Assembly (NCBI RefSeq): GCF_014897985.1
Contig: NZ_JABUZA010000026.1
Coordinates: 1 to 64,000, forward strand
DNA from: Halomonas colorata
GTDB lineage: Bacteria > Pseudomonadota > Gammaproteobacteria > Pseudomonadales > Halomonadaceae
Reading direction: 5' to 3'
DNA length: 64,000 nt
Below the pieces are notes generated by a model, which had not been told where the DNA came from, did not search any database, and worked only from the letters and a program-made list of their open reading frames with translations. The position numbers and the translations under genes were made by a program. This document shows, piece after piece, positions 10,255 to 20,283 of this stretch; the first letter of the stretch is position 1; each line of letters starts with the position of its first letter.

Positions 10255-13200
10255 ATGCCATCATTTTCTCTGCTCGAACCGCCCCAACCGCAAGGAACAC
10301 GCGACACGCTTTATTGGACAGCGCCTCCCGGCAGTGCGTCTGCATTGGCGTTAGCCCAGGTTGCCGCCAGTGCACCGTTGTTGGTGATCACGCCCAGCAC
10401 GGCCAGCGCCCAACGCCTGGAACAAGATTTGGCGTTTTACAGCGACGTTCCCGTTCTGCCATTTCCTGATTGGGAAACGCTGCCGTACGACAGTTTTTCA
10501 CCCCATCAGGATATCGTTTCGGCACGCCTGCGCACGCTACGCCAACTCCAGGACGGCGTACGGGGCATCGTGCTAGTACCCATTAACACGTTAATGCAGC
10601 GCCTCTCCCCGGTATCGTATATCGCTGGCCGCGTGATGACGCTAACGGCAGGCGCTAAACTTGATCGAGAACATTTTAGAGAATCATTAACCCGCGCAGG
10701 ATATCGCGCAGTTGAGACGGTCTATGAGCCCGGCGAGTACGCCATGCGGGGTGCGTTGATTGATCTTTTTGCGATGGGCATGGACGAGCCGATTCGCATC
10801 GACCTGTTTGATGATGAAATTGATACCCTGCGGCATTTTGATCCCGGCAGCCAGCGCTCAACCGATAAAGTAGGCACGATTGAGCTGCTTCCCGCTCACG
10901 AGTATTCACTCAGCCGCAGTGCGATTGCCTGCTTTCGTGAGCAGTTTGAAACCTTATTTGATGTCGACCCGCGCCAGTGCCCACTTTATAACGACGCTTT
11001 GAAAGCCATACCGTCACCGGGCCTAGAACACTATTTACCGCTCTTTTTTGACGAAACGGCATCGCTTTTCGACCACGTTACCGCTGACACTCGCGTTGCG
11101 CTGTTACCCGGCGTCTTTCAAGCCGCAGAGCAGCATTGGCAGTCCATAGAAGCACGCTATATTAACCTGGGGGTTGATCCTACCCGCCCTCTACTGCCCC
11201 CACACCGAGCGTTTTTTCCGGTCAGCAAGGTGTTCTCGGCAATCAAGGCGCGCCCACGCATTGAGCTGACCGAAGATGAAACGCAGCGCCACGCATTAAT
11301 CCCAGAAGCAAAGGCGTTGCCGCCTCTGGCGATTAATGCCCGGGCAAAACACCCCTTGAGCGAACTAAACAGCTTTTTAAACAGCGAGCCCAATACCCGA
11401 GTTCTGTTTGTCGCTGAATCACGTGGACGCCGGGAAGCGCTGGAAGAAATTCTGGCACCGCTGTCCCTGTCGCCTCCGCATGTTGAAAGCTTTCAGGCAT
11501 TCCTGGCGAGCCAACACACTTACGCCATTACCGAAAGCCTGGTGGATAGCGGACTATGGTTAACCCAGCCGGCTATCGCAGTGATTAGCGAAACAGAGCT
11601 GTTTGGCGAGGTAGTCCGTCAAAGCCGACGCCGTGAAAAGGCCACCGATGACAATGAGCTGGCGGTTCGGCATCTATCCGAGCTGCGCGAAGGCGCGCCC
11701 GTAGTTCACCAGGCACACGGTGTAGGCCGCTACCTGGGGCTTGAAACCCTGGCCGCAGGCGGTCAGGCCAATGAGTTTCTGGCGCTCTCCTACGCCGATG
11801 GTGCGAAGCTTTATGTTCCCGTGGATAGCCTGCACCTTATCTCCCGCTATAGCGGCGCCGATGATGAGCTGGCGCCGCTGCATAAGCTGGGCTCTGACCA
11901 ATGGGAAAAAGCGCGCCGCAAAGCGGCCGAGAAAATTCGCGATACGGCCGCCGAGTTGCTGGATGTTTACGCACGGCGGGAAGCTCAACAGGGCGTGGTT
12001 TATGAAAGTCCAGGCGACGACTACGTGCGCTTCTCGGCAAGCTTTCCGTTTGAAGAAACACCCGACCAGCACGCCGCCATTGAAGCTGTCATTGACGATA
12101 TGACCTCCCCCCAGCCGATGGATCGCGTGGTCTGTGGCGACGTCGGTTTTGGTAAAACCGAAGTCGCCATGCGCGCGGCCTTTTTGGCCGTGCAGTCAGG
12201 CCGCCAAGTGGTAGTACTGGTTCCTACCACCCTGCTCGCGCGTCAGCACTTTGAAAACTTCCGTGACCGCTTTGCCGATACGGCGGTCAATATACGTCTG
12301 ATCTCACGCTTTACGGCGGGCAAAGAGATGACACAAACGCTTGAGAGCATTAAAAGCGGTCAAACCGATATCGTGATCGGTACCCATAAGCTGCTCTCCA
12401 AAAGCGTCGAACTGCCTCAAATGGGGCTACTGATTATCGATGAAGAGCACCGCTTTGGCGTCGCCCAGAAAGAAAAACTCAAAGCGCTTCGCGCAGAAAT
12501 CGATATTTTAACCCTCACCGCCACGCCTATTCCCCGCACGCTCAACATGGCGATGAGCGGTATCCGCGATCTATCCATTATCGCGACACCACCGGCTCGC
12601 CGCCTGTCGGTCAAAACCTTCGTCCAGCAGCGTGACAACAGTGTGATTAAAGAGGCCTTACTGCGCGAAATACTGCGCGGCGGCCAGGTCTACTTTCTAC
12701 ACAATGAAGTCAAAACCATTGAGAACACCGCGGAGCAGATACGTGAACTCGTACCCGAAGCTCGCGTTGCGGTGGCTCATGGCCAGTTGCCTGAGCGTAG
12801 CTTAGAACGCGTGATGTCGGACTTCTATCACCGACGCTTTAACGTTCTCGTCTGCTCAACCATCATTGAAACCGGTATTGACGTCCCAAGCGCCAACACC
12901 ATTTTGATTGAGCGTGCCGACAAGTTTGGCTTGGCGCAGCTGCACCAACTGCGCGGGCGCGTTGGCCGCAGCCACCATCAAGCATATGCCTACCTTTTAA
13001 CCCCTCCCCCCAAAGCCATGACCCGCGATGCGGTTAAACGCCTTGAGGCCATCAGCGCGTCCGATGATCTGGGCGCTGGCTTTACCCTGGCAAGCCACGA
13101 TATGGAAATTCGTGGCGCAGGCGAACTCTTAGGCGATGAGCAAAGCGGCCAGATGGAAACCATCGGCTATACGCTTTATATGGAAATGCTGGACCGGGCC

Positions 13201-13704
13201 GTGAAAGCCATTCGGGCGGGGAAAACACCTAACATCGACGCCCCCTTCAACACCGGCGTAGAAATTAGCCTAAACTTACCTGCATTAATCCCCGATGATT
13301 ACATTCATGATGTTCAACAGCGGCTTGTCATGTATAAACGCATTGCCAATACGCAAAGCGAAAATGAGCTTAAGGAGCTACAGGTCGAGCTGATTGATCG
13401 TTTTGGCCTGCTCCCCCAACCTCTTAAAAACCTGGTTCGCCAAACCAAACTGCGTCAACGCGCTGAGCAGTTGGGGATTAGCCGCATTGAGGCAGGCGAA
13501 AGCCGTGGACGAGTACTGTTTGATGGCACAACCCAGATTGATCCTCTGACCCTCGTTAAGCTCATTCAAACCTCACCCCAGCACTACCGCCTGGATGGCT
13601 CAGATACCTTACGGTTTGAATTTACCATGGCAACCAGCGAACAACGCTTTGAGCAAGTCGAAACACTTTTAACTACCCTTAATCAAAAAGTAGCGGCGGC
13701 GTGA
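10255..13704 (+). CDS. mfd: Transcription-repair coupling factor Mfd
   Basis: A DNA translocase that removes RNA polymerase stalled at lesions and recruits UvrA. The order is an N-terminal UvrB-like region, an RNA-polymerase-interaction domain around the VHQAHGVGRYLGLE segment, and then a RecG-like motor. The motor has Walker A GDVGFGKTEVAMRAAF, the DEEH box in LLIIDEEHRFGV, motif III TATPIPRTL and helicase motif VI GRVGRSHHQAYAYL. A C-terminal UvrA-binding domain follows. The ATG at 10255 gives 1149 residues, matching the 1148 of E. coli Mfd. An upstream in-frame GTG at 10210 is less likely. No strong ribosome-binding site is visible. Confidence 0.95.
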   Translation: MPSFSLLEPPQPQGTRDTLYWTAPPGSASALALAQVAASAPLLVITPSTASAQRLEQDLAFYSDVPVLPFPDWETLPYDSFSPHQDIVSARLRTLRQLQDGVRGIVLVPINTLMQRLSPVSYIAGRVMTLTAGAKLDREHFRESLTRAGYRAVETVYEPGEYAMRGALIDLFAMGMDEPIRIDLFDDEIDTLRHFDPGSQRSTDKVGTIELLPAHEYSLSRSAIACFREQFETLFDVDPRQCPLYNDALKAIPSPGLEHYLPLFFDETASLFDHVTADTRVALLPGVFQAAEQHWQSIEARYINLGVDPTRPLLPPHRAFFPVSKVFSAIKARPRIELTEDETQRHALIPEAKALPPLAINARAKHPLSELNSFLNSEPNTRVLFVAESRGRREALEEILAPLSLSPPHVESFQAFLASQHTYAITESLVDSGLWLTQPAIAVISETELFGEVVRQSRRREKATDDNELAVRHLSELREGAPVVHQAHGVGRYLGLETLAAGGQANEFLALSYADGAKLYVPVDSLHLISRYSGADDELAPLHKLGSDQWEKARRKAAEKIRDTAAELLDVYARREAQQGVVYESPGDDYVRFSASFPFEETPDQHAAIEAVIDDMTSPQPMDRVVCGDVGFGKTEVAMRAAFLAVQSGRQVVVLVPTTLLARQHFENFRDRFADTAVNIRLISRFTAGKEMTQTLESIKSGQTDIVIGTHKLLSKSVELPQMGLLIIDEEHRFGVAQKEKLKALRAEIDILTLTATPIPRTLNMAMSGIRDLSIIATPPARRLSVKTFVQQRDNSVIKEALLREILRGGQVYFLHNEVKTIENTAEQIRELVPEARVAVAHGQLPERSLERVMSDFYHRRFNVLVCSTIIETGIDVPSANTILIERADKFGLAQLHQLRGRVGRSHHQAYAYLLTPPPKAMTRDAVKRLEAISASDDLGAGFTLASHDMEIRGAGELLGDEQSGQMETIGYTLYMEMLDRAVKAIRAGKTPNIDAPFNTGVEISLNLPALIPDDYIHDVQQRLVMYKRIANTQSENELKELQVELIDRFGLLPQPLKNLVRQTKLRQRAEQLGISRIEAGESRGRVLFDGTTQIDPLTLVKLIQTSPQHYRLDGSDTLRFEFTMATSEQRFEQVETLLTTLNQKVAAA

Positions 13705-13786
13705 ACCTTGGGGCAAACTGGTAACAAGCAGGCTATGTTTGCCCGTTTACGCGTACTAGCAGTGCACTAACTTATTAGGAATGACC

Positions 13787-14914
13787 ATGAACATTCGTCA
13801 CAAATTCAACCTTTGGGGCCCTACCAGTTTGGCTGTATTGCTGGCAGCTAGCCTCACAGGCCCGGTTTTTGCGCAAACAGCGCCTGAGCAAGCAGATAAC
13901 GTAGCGACAGCCAGCGAAGTACTGGACGATGCAGCTCAAGCTGAACAAGGGCACGACGAACTGCCACGCGGGCAATTTCGGCTTCCGGAACAAGGCGACA
14001 TCATCGGTGAGCGCTACACGGTTACCGTTGAAGACCCCGAAGAGACTCTGATCGACATTGCCCGTCGCCATAATATTGGCTACGAAGAAATACGCATGGC
14101 TAACCCCGAAGTAAGCATGTGGGTGCCAGGCGAAGGCACCGAGGTAGTGATTCCCGCTCAATACATTCTTCCACCAGCACCGCGCGAAGGAGTGGTCGTC
14201 AACCTTTCTGAGCTGCGCCTCTACTACTACCCGGCCGATAACCCAGGCATCGTTGAAACCTACCCGGTCAGCGTTGGTCGCAATGAGTTTGCAACGCCTG
14301 TCGGCCTTACCCGCACGACGGTAAAAGTAAAGGACCCCGCCTGGGCGCCGCCCGCCTCCATGCGCCGCGAAGCAGCAGAACGAGGCGACCCAGCTCCAGC
14401 GGTAGTGCCGCCCGGCCCGGATAATCCGCTTGGCGAACACGCCATTCTATTGGCCATGCCAAGCTATCTGATTCATGGCACCAATCGGCCTGACGGTGTG
14501 GGCATGCGCGTTAGCCGCGGCTGTATCCGGATGTATCCGGAAGACATCAAATCGCTGTATGAGCGCCTGCCGAGCGGCACGCAGGTCAACTTGATGGATG
14601 CGCCCTTCAAAGCAGGCTGGGCAGCCGATGGAACGCTATTTGTGCAGTCGTACCCGCAGCTTGAAGAGAATGTCGGTGACTTCGAGCCCCTGCTAGCCGC
14701 CATCGAGCGCGTTGATGCGCTGACCGAAGATCAGGTTGAGGTGGACTACGAGCAGGTAAAACGTGCCGTAGAATCACCGGATGGCAACTTTGTTGCGTTG
14801 CATGGCCCTCAGGCACCCAAGCCTGTCGTAGAAGAAGAGCCTGCAGCAGAACTTAATGGCTTGTTTGAAGAAGTAGAGCTTAGCCAGGCAGAGCCTGCTG
14901 AAGAAGATGCTTAA
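13787..14914 (+). CDS. LysM-containing L,D-transpeptidase (ErfK/YbiS/YcfS type)
   Basis: A periplasmic enzyme expected to attach a lipoprotein to diaminopimelate in peptidoglycan or to form 3-3 cross-links. A signal peptide (about residues 1-29, ending VFAQTA) is followed by a LysM-like segment (RYTVTVEDPEETLIDIARRH to VVIP). The YkuD domain follows, with HGTNRP and the catalytic Cys in SRGCIRM. A long acidic tail (EEEPAAELNGLFEEVELS) ends the 375-residue protein. I chose the ATG at 13787, which has AGGA 6 nt upstream, over the one at 13781. The gene converges on an Lpp-type lipoprotein ending in lysine, its plausible substrate. Confidence 0.88.
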   Translation: MNIRHKFNLWGPTSLAVLLAASLTGPVFAQTAPEQADNVATASEVLDDAAQAEQGHDELPRGQFRLPEQGDIIGERYTVTVEDPEETLIDIARRHNIGYEEIRMANPEVSMWVPGEGTEVVIPAQYILPPAPREGVVVNLSELRLYYYPADNPGIVETYPVSVGRNEFATPVGLTRTTVKVKDPAWAPPASMRREAAERGDPAPAVVPPGPDNPLGEHAILLAMPSYLIHGTNRPDGVGMRVSRGCIRMYPEDIKSLYERLPSGTQVNLMDAPFKAGWAADGTLFVQSYPQLEENVGDFEPLLAAIERVDALTEDQVEVDYEQVKRAVESPDGNFVALHGPQAPKPVVEEEPAAELNGLFEEVELSQAEPAEEDA

Positions 14915-14929
14915 CAGATACCATCCATA

Positions 14930-14958
14930 AAAAAACCCCGCCGAGGCGGGGTTTTTTT
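14930..14958. terminator. Bidirectional terminator between L,D-transpeptidase and lipoprotein genes
   Basis: AAAAAACCCCGCC-GA-GGCGGGGTTTTTTT forms a stem of at least 7 G/C-rich base pairs with A/T runs on both sides. It can therefore end transcription from both convergent genes. Confidence 0.92.
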
Positions 14959-15009
14959 ACATCTTCAGCAACCGCTGAGTCTAACGACTACCCAGTGGTC
15001 CAAGCAGAA

Positions 15010-15273
15010 TTACTTCTGCATGGAACGCTGGAACATGCGGTTCATTTCTTCACGGTTCTGCTCAGACATCTGCAGGGCAGCTTGCGCATCGCGCTGAGCT
15101 TGGTTAGCAGTGTTCAGAGCTTGTGAAGCCATGCTGCGTGCTTCTGCGGCATCAGCCTGTGCAGATTCAGCAGTCATGCGAACTTCTTCCAGAGCGCTGG
15201 TAGAAGCACAGCCAGCCAGGATTGCCAGAGAAGCAGCAGCGGCGGTCATTTTCAGAGTAGTCTTCAGAGTCAT
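15010..15273 (-). CDS. Lpp/OprI-type murein lipoprotein
   Basis: A small abundant-type outer-membrane lipoprotein of 87 residues. The signal peptide ends in the lipobox LAGC (Cys22). The mature part is an alanine-rich helix with regular heptads (TAESAQADAAEARSMASQAL) that should form a coiled-coil trimer. It ends in ...MQK, so the C-terminal lysine needed for covalent linkage to peptidoglycan is present. A strong ribosome-binding site (AAGGAG) lies 7 nt before the ATG. It converges with an L,D-transpeptidase gene and another follows upstream, suggesting a tethering module. It resembles Pseudomonas OprI more than E. coli Lpp. Confidence 0.9.
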   Translation of the reverse strand: MTLKTTLKMTAAAASLAILAGCASTSALEEVRMTAESAQADAAEARSMASQALNTANQAQRDAQAALQMSEQNREEMNRMFQRSMQK

Positions 15274-15483
15274 AATGTTCTCCTTGAGTCTTCCTTGGGT
15301 ACAACGTTAGGGGTATAACAAAAATCAGGCTAATTGCTTAGTTAGAAATTGTCTACCCACGATACAGGTTCTTTACAATGACTTGTGCATGAGCACGCCA
15401 GTCAAACGCTGTTTTATAATAGACCACAACGCTTGTCTATAGCCACTTGTACAAAACCTCGAACTTCCATCAACAACATAAGA

Positions 15484-16113
15484 CTAGCGGATCACAACGC
15501 GAGTGCCAACATCAACCAGCTCAGCAAGTCGCTCAATTTGTTCATTTGTCACCGCCACGCACCCTTGAGTCCAGTGGTAGCGGCCATGAATATCGGGATC
15601 ACCGCTGCCGATGCCATGAATTCCAATAGCCCCACCCAGCGCCGTGTTTTGCGGTGGATGTCCATATCGACGGTAATAATCGAAATAGGCTTCGTAATCG
15701 CGCTGCGAGTAGATACCCTTTTCAAGCGCCATGCGTGCATGGGCTGGGGTAGGATAATCGATACCGAGGAAGATATGCCACCGACTTTCGTAATTAAATC
15801 GATTAATGCGAAATTCGCCCAGCGGAGTCACGTTATCACCCATTACCCGCTGCGTCTTTGCACCAGCGCGCCCCAATGAAATAGGCGCAAAATATTCAAG
15901 CTGCGTTTCACCGCGAAAAACGCTAAGCGACGATGCCTGATCGTCAATCATCAACCACAGCTCGGTACTATAACGCGGTATGTGCGCGCGCGAGAGCAGC
16001 GTTTCAACTAAGTCAGGCGGCTCTACATTTAACGTAGCATTTGTCGTAGCAGCGCTTGCCACCACTGGCCAACCAAGCGCAAGGGCTAAAAAACGGCGGC
16101 GATTTAAAGGCAT
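15484..16113 (-). CDS. Second L,D-transpeptidase-family protein
   Basis: A periplasmic YkuD-fold protein of 209 residues. An arginine-rich signal (MPLNRRRFLALALGWPVVASA) could be a Tat-like leader. The catalytic region has HGIGSGDPD and Cys in WTQGCVAVTN. This differs from the SRGCIRM motif of the neighbour at 13.8 kb, so substrate or direction may differ. Members of this fold form or cleave links to diaminopimelate, and the sequence alone does not say which. It lies upstream of the Lpp-type gene on the same strand, about 210 bp away. Confidence 0.82.
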   Translation of the reverse strand: MPLNRRRFLALALGWPVVASAATTNATLNVEPPDLVETLLSRAHIPRYSTELWLMIDDQASSLSVFRGETQLEYFAPISLGRAGAKTQRVMGDNVTPLGEFRINRFNYESRWHIFLGIDYPTPAHARMALEKGIYSQRDYEAYFDYYRRYGHPPQNTALGGAIGIHGIGSGDPDIHGRYHWTQGCVAVTNEQIERLAELVDVGTRVVIR

Positions 16114-16291
16114 AGTTCTAAATCTAAAGACATCGGTTAGCTCTCAAAACGGGTCAGTTTACGGCTGACCAACAAAGCATATCTAAGGGCTGTTATACCC
16201 TATTTACGCCATGTCTGTCAGCGGCCTTGGACAAGATTTTTTTCGTTTAGACACACCAAACCCTGTCAACCAAACGCTATTCAACGCAGGG

Positions 16292-16756
16292 CTAAATATC
16301 TTCAAACTCTCGCATGCTGGTCACCAGCTTTCGCGCCTCGGCATTATGGCCTTGAGCTAGGGAATCAAAAAACTCAGCCTCAGGCTCAATACGCGCCCTG
16401 GAAGCGCGATGCTCATATAGTGACTGCAATTTTTCATGGGCCTCAACGGCCGTACGGGTCACTTCATCGACAGACCCAGCTACCGTTTTTTCAGTTAGCC
16501 TTTCAAGCTCCGGCGGTTCGGGAAACTCACTTGATTCATCAAACCAGGTTTCCAGAACTTCTTTATGACTAGAACCATCATGGAAGAGATCATTCAGGCC
16601 TTTCTGCATTCTTAACTCACGACTGGCAAGGTAGGTCAGCGCCATGCTTAAACGCTCATTATTCGTTTTATCCGCCGCGTCGCTGTATTGAAGGGCCATA
16701 CGCTTATGAAAGCCTTCAGCCCACTCAACTAAATCTTTGACTTGGTTATAACGCAT
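16292..16756 (-). CDS. Conserved protein of unknown function, helical
   Basis: I do not recognise this 154-residue protein. It is strongly charged and looks all-helical, with no signal peptide or membrane segment. Its early part (VKDLVEWAEGFHKRMALQYSDAADKT) and the spacing of Glu and His recall ferritin-like or rubrerythrin-like four-helix proteins, but I cannot place metal ligands with confidence. The start at 16756 has AAGGAGG 5 nt upstream, which beats the ATGs at 16786 and 16783. It lies about 90 bp after the small gene that follows topA, on the same strand. Confidence 0.7.
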   Translation of the reverse strand: MRYNQVKDLVEWAEGFHKRMALQYSDAADKTNNERLSMALTYLASRELRMQKGLNDLFHDGSSHKEVLETWFDESSEFPEPPELERLTEKTVAGSVDEVTRTAVEAHEKLQSLYEHRASRARIEPEAEFFDSLAQGHNAEARKLVTSMREFEDI

Positions 16757-16845
16757 CCTTGCCTCCTTCTGGCGTTCTATCATCAAAGCAACATCGTGTT
16801 GTTTTATGATACTAGCTGATCAGGGTAGTTCCGTTATCTCACAAG

Positions 16846-17307
16846 CTACCACTCCTGGCTGGTCTCTCGGAGCGCTGCAATCTCAAGCTTTGCTGCTTGC
16901 AAGTGCATGAGAAGCTCTTCGTGAAGACTTGCCTGACGACCTACCGCAATCATCGCCGGGTTAGCTACTGCGCGTCTGGCAGCGCCATCACTGCTATGTA
17001 ACTGCTCAAGCTTCTGGGTAAGCCAATACAGCCAGCCTTCAGGCTCGCGCATCAAATCGCGCAACCGCTGTAGCTCTGCAAGCGGCGGCCCATTGCTTGC
17101 CAGCAGCTCCTGCCAGACGTGATGTTCCAGCCGGGCGTGCTCGGTTACTTCTTTTAGCAGCGAGGTCAACGCCAACTCAAAGAGAGCCAAGGCACTCTCT
17201 TCGAGCGCCATCTGGCGAGCGGGCGCATGCTCGTCTTCACCAATGGGCATGCTTACCAGCAATTCAGCTTGGTAGAGCAGTTGATTAGTGCGCGAGCGAG
17301 CACTCAT
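16846..17307 (-). CDS. DUF6586-like protein coupled to topA
   Basis: A cytoplasmic helical protein of 153 residues, function unknown. The opening ([17 protein letters not shown]) and position right after topA match my recollection of the DUF6586 proteins that follow topA in Pseudomonas. The ATG overlaps the topA stop codon by 4 bases (ATGA), so it is almost certainly translated with topA. No catalytic motif is visible. Confidence 0.72.
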   Translation of the reverse strand: MSARSRTNQLLYQAELLVSMPIGEDEHAPARQMALEESALALFELALTSLLKEVTEHARLEHHVWQELLASNGPPLAELQRLRDLMREPEGWLYWLTQKLEQLHSSDGAARRAVANPAMIAVGRQASLHEELLMHLQAAKLEIAALRETSQEW

Positions 17308-19931
17308 TTACGCTTGTCCTCTACGTGCCATTTGCCTGCCTCGAAGGTTGCTTTCCAGCCAGTGGCCTTGCCTTCTTCGTCAGTCATTACGTACTGCTCT
17401 TTATTTTTACGCGAGTAGCGAATTTGAGCCGGACGACCATCAGGGTCTTCGCTGGGTGCCTTGAGAATAAAGTGATACTTCTCGGGCAGCTCATCAGCAT
17501 GGGCTTTTAGCTCTTTAACCAACGGCGGACGCGTTTCACGGTTTTTAGGGAATTTACTCGCCGCTAAAAACAGGCCGCTTGCTCCATCACGCAGTACGTA
17601 GTGGTCATCGACTTTCTGGCAGGCCAGTTCCGGCATCGGAATCGGATCCATCTTGGGTGGTGCCACTTCACCGCTTTTCAGAAGCTTACGAGTATTTTTA
17701 CACTCGCTATTGGTGCAGCCAAAATATTTACCAAACCGGCCTGACTTGAGCTGCATTTCCGAGCCACACTTATCGCATTCAATAACCGGGCCATCGTAGC
17801 CTTTGATCTTGAACTTGCCCTGCTCTATTTCATAACCATCACAGTCAGGGCTATTACCGCAAATATGCAGCTTGCGGGTTTCATCAATCAGGTAGTTATC
17901 CATCGCCGTGCCGCACTTATGGCACCGCCGCTTGGCACGCAGGGCGTTGGTTTCTGCCTCTTCACCGGCATCCGCCGCTACGGCCTCTTCACCCGGAATG
18001 AGGTCAATCGTCGTCTTGCAGCGCTCTTTGGGCGGCAGGTTATAGCCACTACAGCCTAAAAACACCCCGGTGGAAGCAGTGCGAATCTGCATCTTCCGAC
18101 CACAAGAGGGGCAATCAATATCGGTTGGCACCGGCTGGTTAGGACGCATCCCGTCATCGCTCTCAGCCTTGGCAAGCTCTTCACTAAACTCGCCATAGAA
18201 AGCATCGAGCAGTGCCTGCCAATTGCGCTCACCTTCCGCAACCTCATCCAGGCTATCTTCCATACGGGCGGTAAACGAGAAGTCCATCAGATCAGGAAAC
18301 GACTCTTTCAGGCGCTCGGTAACGATATCACCCAGCTTTTCGGCGTAAAAACGCCGATTTTCCAACTTCACATAGCCACGATCCTGGATCGTCGAAATAA
18401 TCGAGGCGTAGGTAGAAGGACGACCGATCCCCTGCTTTTCAAGCTCTTTAACCAAGCTCGCCTCAGTATAACGTGCCGGCGGCTTGGTAAAGTGTTGCTG
18501 AGGATCCAGCGTTTCCATCGCCATTGGCGTGCCTTTGGGCAAATCAGGCAGCGTCTGGTCTTCATTTTTACCGCTTGGTTTCATAACCCGCGTGTAGCCG
18601 TCAAACTTCAGAACACGCCCTTTAGCGCGCAGGTCATAACCATCCACTTCAACGCTCAGCGTGCTCGACAGATACTCGGCCGGGGTCATCTGACAGGCCA
18701 CGAACTGACGCCAGATCAGCTCGTATAAGCGCTCGGCATCGCGCTCCATACCAACCAAATCGGTCGCCTTGCGCTCAACGCTTGATGGGCGGATCGCTTC
18801 GTGAGCTTCCTGGGCGCTCTCTTTGCTGCTATAGCGATTGGGCGCTTCGGGTAGATAGCGCTCGCCGTACTCACTACCAATAAACTCACGTGCACTTTCA
18901 ACTGCATCTTTCGAGAGATTAGTGGAGTCGGTACGCATATAGGTAATGTAGCCGGCTTCGTACAAACGCTGAGCCATGGTCATGGTTTTCTTGACCGAGA
19001 AACCCAGGCGGCCACTGGCTGCCTGCTGCAGCGTAGAGGTAATAAACGGTGCCGTTGGCTTAGAACTAGTGGGCTTATCTTCCCGTGAGGTAATCGCAAG
19101 CTTCGCGTTACGCAGCGCCGCAATTCGCTCCATGGTGTCTTTTTCAGAGGTCGGCTTAAACACCTTGCCATCTTGCTTGGCGAGTGCAAAGCGTACCACT
19201 TCGCCGTCTGGCGAGACTAAATCCGCATGCACATCCCAAAACTCTTCTGGGATAAACGCACGAATATCACGCTCGCGCTCAACAATAAGACGCACCGCGA
19301 CAGACTGCACGCGACCAGCGGAAAGGCCACGGGCCACTTTGGCCCACAGCAATGGCGACAGCATAAAGCCCACCACACGGTCTAAAAACCGCCGCGCCTG
19401 CTGAGCTTCTACTCGCGGAATATTCAGAACGCCGGGTGCCTTAAACGCATCCTGAATGGCGTTTTTAGTAATTTCGTTAAATACGACCCGCTTATAGCGA
19501 CTATCGTCACCGCCGATGGTTTCCCGCAAATGCCAAGCGATGGCTTCCCCTTCGCGGTCCAAATCCGTCGCCAGATAAACCGCGTCAGCCTTTTCAGCGA
19601 GTTTTTTGAGCTCAGCCACTACCTTCTCTTTGCCAGGCAAGACTTCGTAGCGGGCTTCCCAGCCATTATTGGGATCAATACCCATACGCCGAATTAACTG
19701 ATCATGGCTTTTGCGCTTTTTATACTCTGCCTTCTCTTCCGCTGACATTTTGCGTGTTGCCGCGGCTTGGCGAGCGCGCTCCTTAGGGTCGGAAGCTGCC
19801 TTGCCCGAGCCGCTGGTCGGCAGATCACGAATGTGACCCACGCTCGACTTTACGATGAAATCGTTGCCGAGATACTTATTAATCGTCTTCGCTTTAGCCG
19901 GCGACTCGACGATGACCAGTGACTTGCCCAT
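17304..19931 (-). CDS. topA: DNA topoisomerase I
   Basis: A type IA enzyme that relaxes negative supercoils. A TOPRIM domain at the N terminus ([20 protein letters not shown]) is followed by the catalytic core with Tyr331 in [13 protein letters not shown]. Three C-terminal four-cysteine zinc ribbons follow: CPSC...GCSGY, CHKC...CGNSPDC and CDKC...CTNSEC. The end is basic (VEDKRK). The ATG at 19931 has GGAG upstream and gives 875 residues against 865 in E. coli. An in-frame extension to 20000 is not supported. Confidence 0.96.
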   Translation of the reverse strand: MGKSLVIVESPAKAKTINKYLGNDFIVKSSVGHIRDLPTSGSGKAASDPKERARQAAATRKMSAEEKAEYKKRKSHDQLIRRMGIDPNNGWEARYEVLPGKEKVVAELKKLAEKADAVYLATDLDREGEAIAWHLRETIGGDDSRYKRVVFNEITKNAIQDAFKAPGVLNIPRVEAQQARRFLDRVVGFMLSPLLWAKVARGLSAGRVQSVAVRLIVERERDIRAFIPEEFWDVHADLVSPDGEVVRFALAKQDGKVFKPTSEKDTMERIAALRNAKLAITSREDKPTSSKPTAPFITSTLQQAASGRLGFSVKKTMTMAQRLYEAGYITYMRTDSTNLSKDAVESAREFIGSEYGERYLPEAPNRYSSKESAQEAHEAIRPSSVERKATDLVGMERDAERLYELIWRQFVACQMTPAEYLSSTLSVEVDGYDLRAKGRVLKFDGYTRVMKPSGKNEDQTLPDLPKGTPMAMETLDPQQHFTKPPARYTEASLVKELEKQGIGRPSTYASIISTIQDRGYVKLENRRFYAEKLGDIVTERLKESFPDLMDFSFTARMEDSLDEVAEGERNWQALLDAFYGEFSEELAKAESDDGMRPNQPVPTDIDCPSCGRKMQIRTASTGVFLGCSGYNLPPKERCKTTIDLIPGEEAVAADAGEEAETNALRAKRRCHKCGTAMDNYLIDETRKLHICGNSPDCDGYEIEQGKFKIKGYDGPVIECDKCGSEMQLKSGRFGKYFGCTNSECKNTRKLLKSGEVAPPKMDPIPMPELACQKVDDHYVLRDGASGLFLAASKFPKNRETRPPLVKELKAHADELPEKYHFILKAPSEDPDGRPAQIRYSRKNKEQYVMTDEEGKATGWKATFEAGKWHVEDKRK

Positions 19932-20117
19932 AGTGCTCCACTTTTCTATTGCGTGGGCTGACAGCCCACGCTCTGAATACGGTACCGCATGATGTTGCAA
20001 TTAACGGCCCTCTTGAAGTGGCCGAAACAAACATACGGATGAAAAAATGCGCCTACCCTACCCCAGGCCTTCACTTAGCGCCAGTAACAACCGTGTGGTA
20101 AAGAGAACAAAGCCTAT

Positions 20118-20177
20118 TTTTCTAAAGCAAAGTTTTCTAAAATCAAGTTTTCTAAAATCAGGTTTTCTAAACCCAAG
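20118..20177. repeat. 15-bp tandem repeat, four copies
   Basis: Four adjacent 15-bp units start TTTTCTAAA: 20118 (...GCAAAG), 20133 (...ATCAAG), 20148 (...ATCAGG) and 20163 (...CCCAAG). They lie between the DUF3141 terminator and the topA start. No promoter or ORF function is evident. Confidence 0.9.
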
Positions 20178-20226
20178 TAGCTAGACACTAGACCGACGTT
20201 CCAAGATCGGCAACCTACCATTTTCT

Positions 20227-20260
20227 ATAAACAAAACGCCCCTGCTAAAAAGCAGGGGCG
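20227..20260 (-). terminator. Rho-independent terminator of the DUF3141 gene
   Basis: On the minus strand CGCCCCTGCT pairs perfectly with AGCAGGGGCG around a TTTT loop, followed by TTTTGTTTAT. It lies 24 bp past the stop codon. Confidence 0.88.
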
Positions 20261-20283
20261 CAGAGCCAGCCAAAAAAACCTAA

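Noticed and set aside
13711..13744. GGGCAAAC / GTTTGCCC inverted repeat after mfd as a terminator
   Set aside because: The loop is 18 nt and no U-tract follows, so I could not support it as a terminator.
13775..14440. 221-codon open frame on the minus strand opposite the L,D-transpeptidase gene
   Set aside because: It lies entirely antisense to a gene with clear LysM and YkuD motifs, has no ribosome-binding site, and its translation shows no coherent domain.
19932..20000. Longer TopA start at 20000
   Set aside because: The family N terminus [15 protein letters not shown] begins at 19931 with a ribosome-binding site. The extra residues look random.
20118..20177. Four 15-bp repeats considered as a small CRISPR array
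   Set aside because: The units are directly adjacent with no spacers and are too short. No cas gene is present.
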